This document shows positions 35,695-42,734 of a DNA stretch of 64,000 nucleotides, one piece after another. Positions within the stretch are counted from its first letter, which is position 1. The number at the start of each line of letters is the position of its first letter. Source of the DNA: Agromyces sp. Root81 (GTDB lineage: Bacteria > Actinomycetota > Actinomycetes > Actinomycetales > Microbacteriaceae). The notes beneath the pieces were generated by a model. The model searched no databases and was not told where the DNA came from. It saw only the letters and a program-made list of their open reading frames with translations. Both the position numbers and the translations under genes were made by a program. The stretch spans positions 612,810 through 676,809 of the forward strand of contig NZ_LMIR01000002.1 of assembly GCF_001429165.1 (NCBI RefSeq), written 5' to 3'.

Positions 35695-36750
35695 TCAGTG
35701 ATCGTGCGGCAGCACTTCGGTCGAGCCGATGGTGCTCAGCACGACGTGCGCACCGGCCCGGGTCGCACGAACACCCCCTGGCAGGTCGATCGACCCCTGC
35801 CCGTGCCAGTCGGTGACGAGACGCGCGATCTCGAGCGTCTGCGCTCGCGAGAGCGAGACGCCGAACTCGCTGCCGACGACGTGCCGGATGATGCGCTGGC
35901 GCAGCGCGGCCGGGTTCGCCGCGAGCGCTCCCGATGAGATCGCGATGCCGGCCTCGGCGGGTTCGCAGATCTCCTCGATGACCTCCTCGATCTGCTCCGA
36001 GAACGCCCCCTCGTCCTCGCGCAACTGCTCGGCCGTGCGGGCGAGCGCCTCGGCGATGCCGGGGCCGAGCTCGGCCTCGAGCACCGGCAGCACCCGCTCG
36101 CGCACCCGCACGCGGGCGTACGCGGGGTCGAGGTTGTGCGGGTCGTCCCACGGGGCGAGGCCCGCGTCGAGGCACGCCTGGCGCGCCGCGGCCCGGCGGA
36201 TGCCGAGGAGCGGCCGGGCGTAGCGGCCGGCGCGCGCGGGCATGCCCGAGAGGCTCGCGGCGCCCGAACCGCGGGCGAGGCCGAGCAGCACGGTCTCGGC
36301 CTGGTCGTCGAGCGTGTGGCCGAGCAGCAGGAGCGCGGCACCGGTCTCGGCGGCGGCCGCGTCGAGCGCGGCGTAGCGCGCATCGCGAGCGGATGCCTCG
36401 GGGCCGCCCTCCCCCGTCACCTCGACGCGGCGCACGATCACGGGGTCGAGTCCGAGTTCGCGCGCGGTCGCCGCTGCGGCGTCCGCGACCTCGGCGGATC
36501 CGGGCTGCAGCCCGTGGTCGACGATGACGGCGCCGGCGCGGCATCCGGCCCTCGGCGCCTCGAACGCCGTGGCCGCAGCGAGGGCGAGCGAATCGGCACC
36601 GCCCGAGAGCGCGACGAGCACGAGCGGGCTGCGAGACGCATCGGAACCGACCGGGAGCACGCCGCGCACGGCCCGGCGCACGTCGGCGATCTGAGGTGTC
36701 AATCGCGGGCGGCGCGGTGCCGCGGCATCCGTCTGCTGGTCAGGAGGCAT
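35695..36750 (-). CDS. tilS: tRNA(Ile)-lysidine synthase
   Basis: The 351-residue enzyme converts cytidine-34 of the CAU tRNA-Ile to lysidine so that it reads AUA; normally essential. The PP-loop LVALSGGADSLALAAAT is near residue 47, followed by HGLQPGS and LLGHTLDDQAETVLLGLARG. The C-terminal domain is short, as in actinobacteria. The ATG at 36750 shares a base with the stop of the prophage repressor (TGATG), and the att core is four bases upstream. On the minus strand that core supplies TAAGGT, six bases before the ATG, the spacing of a leaderless -10 box. Expression in the lysogen may depend on phage transcription. Confidence 0.94.
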   Translation of the reverse strand: MPPDQQTDAAAPRRPRLTPQIADVRRAVRGVLPVGSDASRSPLVLVALSGGADSLALAAATAFEAPRAGCRAGAVIVDHGLQPGSAEVADAAAATARELGLDPVIVRRVEVTGEGGPEASARDARYAALDAAAAETGAALLLLGHTLDDQAETVLLGLARGSGAASLSGMPARAGRYARPLLGIRRAAARQACLDAGLAPWDDPHNLDPAYARVRVRERVLPVLEAELGPGIAEALARTAEQLREDEGAFSEQIEEVIEEICEPAEAGIAISSGALAANPAALRQRIIRHVVGSEFGVSLSRAQTLEIARLVTDWHGQGSIDLPGGVRATRAGAHVVLSTIGSTEVLPHDH

Positions 36751-37073
36751 CAAGTAACCTTATTTGCCGACCTCCGGCGGGACTGGGTCGGGTGGCTCGA
36801 AACCGCTGCACGCACGGGCACGTCGCTGCCTGTCAGCCAGTCGAACGCGACGCCGGTCGCCATCGCCCACATGCGGAGCGTGGCGCGAGACGGCACTCGG
36901 TGGCCGTTCTCGGCCGAAGAGATCGTTGCGCGCGAGATCCCCGCGCGGTCTGCAAGTTCTGCCTGCTCGAGGCCAGCGAACTCACGCGAGAGCTGGAGCC
37001 GCCAATGGAGATCGAACTGCGGACGTGCACCGGCGTCCGGTGCGGGCATCAGGGGTGTGGTTGCCGTGCTCAT
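36750..37073 (-). CDS. Prophage Cro/C1-type repressor, 3' end created by integration
   Basis: The 107-residue helix-turn-helix protein (HTH about 37-62: QAELADRAGISRATISSAEN) is the probable immunity repressor. Its last codons read S-A-N-K-V-T-stop: NKV lies in the att core, while T and the stop come from host DNA, the TGA sharing a base with the tilS ATG. Joined instead to the phage right end (53510 downward), the frame would continue 31 codons (starting I-S-R-R-L-P-G) and stop at 53415, overlapping the next gene by four bases. So the free phage should encode a 137-residue form. A TGGACA/TAACTT promoter is seven bases from the ATG (leaderless). Confidence 0.85.
   Translation of the reverse strand: MSTATTPLMPAPDAGARPQFDLHWRLQLSREFAGLEQAELADRAGISRATISSAENGHRVPSRATLRMWAMATGVAFDWLTGSDVPVRAAVSSHPTQSRRRSANKVT
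36755..36764. other. attL core of the prophage
   Basis: TAACCTTATT, repeated exactly at 53510-53519. It overlaps the last codons of the prophage repressor and lies four bases from the tilS start codon. Confidence 0.85.
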
Positions 37074-37113
37074 GTGACCAAAGTTAGTCACACATGGCGA
37101 CACTTGTCCAGCG
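37073..37113 (-). promoter_or_regulatory. Prophage repressor promoter with operator dyad
   Basis: The inverted repeat TGTGAC-N8-GTCACA (37073-37092) overlaps the repressor's -10 box (TAACTT on the minus strand, 18 bases from a TGGACA -35). It is a likely autoregulatory operator between the repressor and the divergent early genes. Confidence 0.6.
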
Positions 37114-37212
37114 TCCACGCTGTTCTCAGTGCATTCCCTTAGGCGCAAGCTTCGTTCGACTCGCCGGACCAAGGTTTGACGTATGTCTTACCTTCGAGCC
37201 ATAGTTAGCGGC

Positions 37213-37449
37213 ATGGGGACTTTGACATTGCTGTCCACGCGCGACGTGGCCGATCGTCTTCGCATCACGCCTCGGAAGGTCTCGCGGTTGGTCGAGGCTG
37301 ACCGACTGAGGGCGGCAGCGAAGGCGCCGGGACCGCGCGGGGCGTTCATGTTCACCGCCGACGAGCTCGACCGATACATGCGCGATCGCGAGCACGAGCA
37401 CGTCGATGCTGACGAGCCTGCGGTCGATGACGACGAGGTCGCAGCGTGA
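37213..37449 (+). CDS. Phage small HTH (excisionase/MerR-like) protein
   Basis: The 78-residue protein has one winged-helix domain of the HTH_17/excisionase type: LLSTRDVADRLRITPRKVSR, then GAFMFTADELDRYM and an acidic tail. It is the first rightward gene, divergent from the repressor, so it takes the Cro-like or early-control position. CATAGT lies seven bases before the ATG with a TTGACG -35, suggesting a leaderless early promoter. Next gene starts by GTGA overlap. Confidence 0.7.
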   Translation: MGTLTLLSTRDVADRLRITPRKVSRLVEADRLRAAAKAPGPRGAFMFTADELDRYMRDREHEHVDADEPAVDDDEVAA

Positions 37450-37595
37450 GGGCGTGGCGGATCGGCGACGTGCCCGCGCGGTACCCGATCATCCTGCGAC
37501 ACGACGACGGCACCGCGGTGCTGTCGTCGACCTACGACCAGAGCAAGGCCGGCCTCTCGGTGCCCTGCCACTGCGACATGCAGGTCGAGGCGTGA
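37446..37595 (+). CDS. Phage protein of 49 aa, unknown
   Basis: Starts at GTG overlapping the previous stop (GTGA). It encodes MRAWRIGDVPARYPIILRHD, then a short Cys-x-His-Cys end (PCHCDMQVEA). The coupling and cysteine pattern suggest a real small phage protein. A 16-codon GTG frame (37592-37642) continues the coupled series to the next gene. Confidence 0.55.
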   Translation: MRAWRIGDVPARYPIILRHDDGTAVLSSTYDQSKAGLSVPCHCDMQVEA

Positions 37596-37638
37596 ATGCC
37601 GCCCACCGCACCGCGGCAGCCGTGCTGAGGGCGGCCGC

Positions 37639-38541
37639 GTGAGCATCATCTCGCCGCCGGGCGCGTACGAGGGCGTGCGACCGTGGTCGAGCCGTGACGC
37701 GTGGCTGCGGCAGGTCGAGACGCTGCTCGGTACCGACGCGGGTGACCAGGTGCGGCGTGAGCTGCGCGTTGCGGCCGACCGGGTGCGCGAGGTTGCTCGC
37801 TCTGACGCGGCTGTTGCGACGTCGACGTCGGGGCGCGATGTCGCGACCTCGAACCGGACGGTGGGTCGGCGTCTCGGGATCTCCTACCGGACGGTGCAGC
37901 GTGCCCGTGCGTGGCTCGAGCGCATGCGCCTGGCGCGCACGATCGAGGCCGGCCGCTACCTCACGACCGCCGAACGTGCGGCCGCCGGCGGACAGCTCCG
38001 CGCCGCGTCGACGCGGGCGCTCACGCCTGTGGACAACCACCCGCAGGCACACGCGGCCCGCCCCGCTGATCAGTCGAGTGTCGCACTACCCCGTAGGGGT
38101 GATCTCACCCCTGCTAGTCACCTACCTGAGACCAAGACAAGACGAGCTGTGAGTAATTCGGGGGCGCGGCCGGTCTGGGTGCAGCGACTCGCGGCCGACC
38201 TCGACCGGCGGATGCCGTGGCTCGTGCGGTACGTGCACATCGGCAGGCTGGTGAACGGGCTGCAGCAGCGGAACTTGCACCCGGCGACGACCGCGGGCAG
38301 CCTGCTCGGCGCGATCCACGCCCGGGGCCCGGTGCGCGAGCTCGCCGAGCAGCGCGACCCGCTCGCGTACTTCCTCGCCCTCATCGACGACGACCTCGTG
38401 CACGGCCTCGCTCGTGCCGCCGAGGCGACCAGGTGCAGCCGCGACGGGCACGACTGGCACGGCCAATGGCGCGAGGTCTGCAGGCGCTGCGATACCGATC
38501 GACCGGGCTGGCGCTACGAGCGAGACAGGAGCGCGTCATGA
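37639..38541 (+). CDS. Putative phage replication/HTH protein
   Basis: The 300-residue protein has an N-terminal helix-turn-helix (about 75-95, RTVGRRLGISYRTVQRARAW), a disordered middle (115-170) and a C-terminal region with RMPWLVRYVHIGRLVNGL. Its end has a Cys/His cluster (CSRDGHDWHGQ, CRRCD) like a zinc finger. Position and make-up fit a replication initiator of small actinophages, but I do not recognise it firmly. GTG start overlaps the preceding stop; the stop overlaps the next ATG. Confidence 0.55.
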   Translation: MSIISPPGAYEGVRPWSSRDAWLRQVETLLGTDAGDQVRRELRVAADRVREVARSDAAVATSTSGRDVATSNRTVGRRLGISYRTVQRARAWLERMRLARTIEAGRYLTTAERAAAGGQLRAASTRALTPVDNHPQAHAARPADQSSVALPRRGDLTPASHLPETKTRRAVSNSGARPVWVQRLAADLDRRMPWLVRYVHIGRLVNGLQQRNLHPATTAGSLLGAIHARGPVRELAEQRDPLAYFLALIDDDLVHGLARAAEATRCSRDGHDWHGQWREVCRRCDTDRPGWRYERDRSAS

Positions 38542-38744
38542 ACGGCCGGCATCCACTCGACTGCATGCCCGACAAGCGGCATCAGTTCCTGCCCGACAGC
38601 GGCTGGTGCATCCACGGATGCGGCAACCGCGACGACGGCCGAACCACCCTGCTCGGCGGCAAAGAGATCGTGGCCGGCCCCACCTACACCGACGACGAAC
38701 TCACCGCCATGTACACACACCTCACCGAACGGACACCCGCATGA
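38538..38744 (+). CDS. Phage protein of 68 aa, unknown
   Basis: A short hydrophilic protein with CMPDKRHQF and WCIHGCGNRD, a possible Cys/His metal site. Coupled on both sides by ATGA overlaps. No family recognised. Confidence 0.55.
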   Translation: MNGRHPLDCMPDKRHQFLPDSGWCIHGCGNRDDGRTTLLGGKEIVAGPTYTDDELTAMYTHLTERTPA

Positions 38745-39001
38745 CAACACCTGACATCACGCGCCGCGCATCGCCAACCGAAGTGCCCAGCGTCGTGCAC
38801 CTCCGCAAGGATCGCCCTGCCCTCGTGCAGCTCGTGAAGTGGAAGCCCGGCACCGACGAGTACGAACTCGTCGCCGGCTACCTCACCGGGCGCAACGCGA
38901 CGACCTGGTACCTCGTGACCGACGAAGGCCCGCTCGAACTGGACCGCGAGGCGTGGCTCGTCTGCGACGATGGCGAAGACGAGATGGCGGAAGCGGCATG
39001 A
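38741..39001 (+). CDS. Phage protein of 86 aa, unknown
   Basis: Acidic soluble protein beginning MTTPDI; the start codon is part of a 16-base box (ATGACAACACCTGACA) repeated at other prophage gene starts. Central strand-rich segment YELVAGYLTGRNATTWYLVT. Coupled by ATGA overlaps. Confidence 0.55.
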   Translation: MTTPDITRRASPTEVPSVVHLRKDRPALVQLVKWKPGTDEYELVAGYLTGRNATTWYLVTDEGPLELDREAWLVCDDGEDEMAEAA

Positions 39002-39321
39002 CGACACCTGTCGTCCGGTACCGCCACGTCTGTGGCATCGACTGCGCGTGGGGCTGCATCATCACGCCTACCGTGACAGCACCTGTCACGACACCTGACA
39101 TGCGCCGGTACCGTGTCGAGCGCTCGGTCGCGTCGGGCAAGTGGCTCGTGCTGAACCGCGACGGCGAGGTCATCGACTCGGCCGACAGCTGGCCTGACGC
39201 ATTCGCGGTCGCGAGCCTGATCGCCACCGTTCACACCGCGCAGGAAGACATGGCCGCGAGCCTCGGCCGTAGTCACGTCGACTTGGTGCACGAGCTGCTC
39301 GACGATCTGCTGAGCGCATGA
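38998..39321 (+). CDS. Phage protein of 107 aa, unknown
   Basis: Begins MTTPVV with the same start-codon box and contains two more copies of its core within codons (39073-39100). An early CGIDCAWGC cysteine cluster is followed by a domain RRYRVERSVASGKWLVLNRD and an acidic helix at the end. ATGA-coupled to the HNH gene. Confidence 0.55.
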   Translation: MTTPVVRYRHVCGIDCAWGCIITPTVTAPVTTPDMRRYRVERSVASGKWLVLNRDGEVIDSADSWPDAFAVASLIATVHTAQEDMAASLGRSHVDLVHELLDDLLSA

Positions 39322-39623
39322 GCGCCAAGCATGCGGATCCGGAGTACCGGAAGAATGCGCGCATCATCCGCGGGCAGGTGCAGCAGCGCCGCAAGCGCGA
39401 CGATGACGTGACGTGCTGGCGCTGCGGCCGGGCTATCCACGAGGAGCAGACGTTCGACGTGGGCCACATCAACCCGGACGGCGGGCACAGCCTCGACAAC
39501 CTCGCACCCGAGCACCGGTACAAGTCCGGTCGATGCCAAGGCAACCGTGCCGCCGGCGGCAGGCTCGGCGCAGCACGACAGCAAGCGCGCACCGCCGGCA
39601 CGAAGGGACTGTTGCCGTGGTGA
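39318..39623 (+). CDS. HNH endonuclease
   Basis: The 101-residue small HNH nuclease has the Cys-x-x-Cys zinc ligand CWRCG, then FDVGHINPDGGHSLDNLAPE (the H-N residues) and CQGNRAAGG. HNH nucleases next to the large terminase often help genome packaging at cos ends in HK97-like phages. It lies 91 bases before terL, and no small terminase gene is visible. Confidence 0.8.
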   Translation: MSAKHADPEYRKNARIIRGQVQQRRKRDDDVTCWRCGRAIHEEQTFDVGHINPDGGHSLDNLAPEHRYKSGRCQGNRAAGGRLGAARQQARTAGTKGLLPW

Positions 39624-39714
39624 ACCTCGGCGCTGACCGGGCTTTTTTTCGCGCTGCCGGTGCAACCCCCGCCAAGGCTCTTCAGACATCTCTCTCCCCG
39701 ACGGAAGCCACATC

Positions 39715-41346
39715 ATGACCGACGAGCTCGACCTCGACGACCTCCCCGAGGCCGTCCGCAAGCATCCGCTCCTCGAGGAGACGGCGTGGGTCGAGCTGCG
39801 CGACTCGGGCCTCGAACCGCTCGCCGATACCCCGATGGTCACCACGCTCAAGGACCGCGCCGCGTTCCTGATCGGTGCGTGGCTGCTCGACAAGACGAAG
39901 ACGAAGGACCGGTGCGGGCTGCTCGCGAATATCAAGCCGCAGATGCTCCGCGCGGTCGACGTGCTCGCCGCCGGCCGGTTCAAGAACGCGATCATCCTGC
40001 CCCGCCGATCGTCGAAGACGACAACGCTGTGGTGCGTGCTGCTCGGCCGGTGCTGGCTCGACGAGGCTCACATGGCCGGCTACTCGATGCTGACCACGCA
40101 GAAGAAGACCGCCGAGCGGTACCGGCTCGACGTGTACGGGCCGATCACGAGGCAGTGGCCCGACAAGGACGACCGGCCGGTGAAGCTCTACAAGGGCAAC
40201 GGCACCGAGCGCGTCGAGTTCGACAACGGCTCGGTCCTCACGATCCTCTCGCCCGACGGTGACGCGTTCCGCTCGGGCGCGTACGAAACGCTCGTCGCCG
40301 ACGAGGGCGGCGCATCCTCGATCGAGATGGGCGCCGACATCAAGGCCGCCGTGCTGCCCGCGTTCGACACGACAGACGGGCAGTTCATCGTGGCCGGCAC
40401 CGCCGCGAAGTACCGCGAGGGCAACGTGCTGTGGGAGATCGTGAACGACGCGAAGGCCGGCGTGCTCCGGTTCACCGTCGATGACACGATCGACCCCGAG
40501 CAGCTCGAAGCGTGGGAACCCGACGAGGACCACCCGCGCGCCCGCGTGCGCGAGCTCGTCGAGGGCATGCACCCCGGCATCCACAGCGGGCTCACCACGC
40601 TCGCGAAGATCGAGGAGAACTGGAACGGCCTCGACCGGGAGCAGTTCTTCGAGGAGTACCTCGGCCTGTTCGGCTCCGAAGGGTCGAACACGGGCCTCAT
40701 CCCGCCGGCGCACTGGGAGCGCAGCACTCTGCCCGGCGACCCGCCGCCGCCTCCGAAGCGCTTCACCATGGCGATCGCCATTCACCCCGACGGGCTCTGG
40801 GCATCCATCGGCGCCGCCTGGCACTACGACGAGACCGACGACGACCTCGTCGCCGCGGCGATGGCACTCGACGGGCAGGTGCCCGACCGGAAGCCCCGCA
40901 TCGGAGTCGGCCTGCTCTGGCACCAGCACGGCGTGCAGGGCTTCGCGACGAAGGCACTGACCCTCGCCCGGAAGTTCAAGACGCCGATCATCTACGACCA
41001 GCTCTCGCAGGCTGCCGGCGTCGAGGTCGAGACACTGACCCGCGCGAACCCTCGCCCTGACCTCACGCCCGCCGCGACCAGCGACGTGCGCCGCGGCGCG
41101 ACGAAGGTGCTCAAGCTCCTCGACCCGAAGGACGACACCCTGCGGCACTGGCGATCGCCGCAGCTCGACCAGGCCGTCACGATCGCCGTAAAGCGTGCGA
41201 TCGGCTCCGCCGGCGGCTTCGGATTCGGCCGACCCAAGGGTGACTTCGGCGCCGATATCACCCCGATCGAGGCGACCTCGCTCGCGCTGCAGTTCCTCGG
41301 CGACACGAACGAGAAGCCCGCGAAGGCCGAGATCGTCTTCGGCTGA
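39715..41346 (+). CDS. terL: Large terminase subunit
   Basis: The 543-residue packaging motor has an N-terminal ATPase with a Walker A-like RRSSKT (residues 97-102 in IILPRRSSKTTTLWCVLL) and a Walker B region ETLVADEGG. A C-terminal RNase H-like nuclease domain follows (acidic residues in AIAIHPDGLWASIGAAW and IIYDQLSQAAG). Length is normal. Ahead of the ATG is a T-rich stretch (GGGCTTTTTTT, about 39640-39650). Directly followed by a long hairpin. Confidence 0.88.
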   Translation: MTDELDLDDLPEAVRKHPLLEETAWVELRDSGLEPLADTPMVTTLKDRAAFLIGAWLLDKTKTKDRCGLLANIKPQMLRAVDVLAAGRFKNAIILPRRSSKTTTLWCVLLGRCWLDEAHMAGYSMLTTQKKTAERYRLDVYGPITRQWPDKDDRPVKLYKGNGTERVEFDNGSVLTILSPDGDAFRSGAYETLVADEGGASSIEMGADIKAAVLPAFDTTDGQFIVAGTAAKYREGNVLWEIVNDAKAGVLRFTVDDTIDPEQLEAWEPDEDHPRARVRELVEGMHPGIHSGLTTLAKIEENWNGLDREQFFEEYLGLFGSEGSNTGLIPPAHWERSTLPGDPPPPPKRFTMAIAIHPDGLWASIGAAWHYDETDDDLVAAAMALDGQVPDRKPRIGVGLLWHQHGVQGFATKALTLARKFKTPIIYDQLSQAAGVEVETLTRANPRPDLTPAATSDVRRGATKVLKLLDPKDDTLRHWRSPQLDQAVTIAVKRAIGSAGGFGFGRPKGDFGADITPIEATSLALQFLGDTNEKPAKAEIVFG

Positions 41347-41347
41347 T

Positions 41348-41397
41348 CTGTGGACATCCCACAATGCATTGGTTGTGAGCTTGTGGGATGTCCACAG
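41348..41397. other. Perfect 17-bp stem-loop between terL and portal
   Basis: CTGTGGACATCCCACAA and its exact complement, separated by 16 bases, begin one base after the terL stop and end 13 bases before the portal ATG. No T tract follows. It could be an operator, an RNA processing or translation-control element, or a weak terminator. Confidence 0.8.
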
Positions 41398-41410
41398 TAC
41401 GGTTTCGGTC

Positions 41411-42460
41411 ATGGGTTTCTGGCGCGAACTGCTCTTCGGACCGCCGGCGACGCCGGGCATCGTCTCGCCCTGGGCGCCGCCAACGGAGTTCGAGACCTTC
41501 GCCGCCGGCAAGCTGCTCGGCGAGATGCCCGACGTGATGACTCGCGAGAAGGCGCTCAAGGTGCCCGGCGTGAAGCGGGCGCATGGGTTGCACTGCTCGA
41601 TCGTGGCATCGTCGCCGTTCTTCCAGATGGACGGCGACAAGCGCGACACCGACCAGCCGGGCTGGCTGACGAGCTCGGCGTCCGGGGTCTCGCCGTACCA
41701 CCGAATGTGGGGCGTCGCCTCCGACCTGTTCATGAGCGCGTGGGCATGCGTCGGCATCACCGAGGATCGCGACGACGCCCTGCACATCCCGTTCGGGCTG
41801 TGGGGCGTGGACCAGCAGAGCGGCCGCGTCGTCGTCACCGACGAGCGCATCCCCGTCCAGTACCGTGCGCGGCTCGTGCCGATCAGCATGGGCTACGGCG
41901 AGAACGGGCTCCTCATCGACGCGAAGGACACCCTGACAGCGTCACGTGACATCGAGCGCGCATGGATGGAACGAGTCAAGAACCCAGCGCCCGCGACCGA
42001 GCTGCACATCGAGGACTCGAAGTACGACGGCCTCAGCCGCAAGGAGAAGCGGAAGATCGTCGACGACTGGAACGAGAACCGTCGCCGCGACGGCGGGCAG
42101 ACCGCCCTCACCCCGTCATTCATCAAGGTCAACGCGCTCGGCCAGACCTCGGCCGACCTGTTCGAGAAGGGTCGCAACGCGATCCGGCTCGACATCGCGA
42201 ACCACACCGCCGTGCCTGCGTCGATCATCGAAGGCGCCCGCGACGGCTCCGGCAGCGACATCCACTATTCCTCCGAAGCGGGCGCCGGCGGCGCCACTCG
42301 CAACGAGCTGTACGACTTCGGCACCAAGAGATTCGTGCAGGCGATCGAGGCACGCCTCTCGCTCGACGACGTGTGCGACCAGGGTAAGTCGATCCGCGCC
42401 GATCTGACCGGCCTCATGGCCGTCCCGACCCCGAACACCAACCCCACGAGTGAGGACTGA
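41411..42460 (+). CDS. Phage portal protein
   Basis: The 349-residue protein is of the HK97-type portal group. It contains GVKRAHGLHCSIVASSPF near residue 55 and the typical C-terminal part (NAIRLDIANHTAVPASIIEG, then GAGGATRNELYDFGTKRF). It forms the dodecameric DNA channel of the head. It is somewhat short for the family (usual about 400-450). The ATG at 41411 follows the hairpin. Confidence 0.75.
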   Translation: MGFWRELLFGPPATPGIVSPWAPPTEFETFAAGKLLGEMPDVMTREKALKVPGVKRAHGLHCSIVASSPFFQMDGDKRDTDQPGWLTSSASGVSPYHRMWGVASDLFMSAWACVGITEDRDDALHIPFGLWGVDQQSGRVVVTDERIPVQYRARLVPISMGYGENGLLIDAKDTLTASRDIERAWMERVKNPAPATELHIEDSKYDGLSRKEKRKIVDDWNENRRRDGGQTALTPSFIKVNALGQTSADLFEKGRNAIRLDIANHTAVPASIIEGARDGSGSDIHYSSEAGAGGATRNELYDFGTKRFVQAIEARLSLDDVCDQGKSIRADLTGLMAVPTPNTNPTSED

Positions 42461-42462
42461 TC

Positions 42463-42732
42463 ATGACGAAGACCACCGACCCCGCGACCGTGTCACCTGA
42501 CACGGCACCTGACACCGAGCCCGACCAGGACACCGAAACCGAGCAGCTCGTCGCCGACGACGCCTCGCTCGAAGAACGGCTCGCGGCCGGCATCGCGAAC
42601 CTCATCGAGGTACTGCTCGAGCTGCCCGCCGGGCACCCCGACACGCTGGGCGCGTACGCGCACCTCGAGGCGTTCGCCGAGCGCGCCGCCGCCGCACTGC
42701 CGATCCCGCCGGCCACCGCCGAGGACGTCTGA
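42463..42732 (+). CDS. Phage protein of 89 aa between portal and protease
   Basis: An acidic Thr/Asp/Glu-rich N-terminal half (PDTAPDTEPDQDTETEQ) and an Ala/Leu helical C-terminus. It starts two bases after the portal stop. The position suggests a head-assembly accessory or scaffold-like role, but the sequence gives no proof. Confidence 0.5.
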   Translation: MTKTTDPATVSPDTAPDTEPDQDTETEQLVADDASLEERLAAGIANLIEVLLELPAGHPDTLGAYAHLEAFAERAAAALPIPPATAEDV

Positions 42733-42734
42733 GC

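Noticed and set aside
39624-39714. T-rich stretch before the terminase considered as a terminator or cos site
   Set aside because: No convincing stem precedes the T run, and cos ends cannot be recognised from sequence alone.
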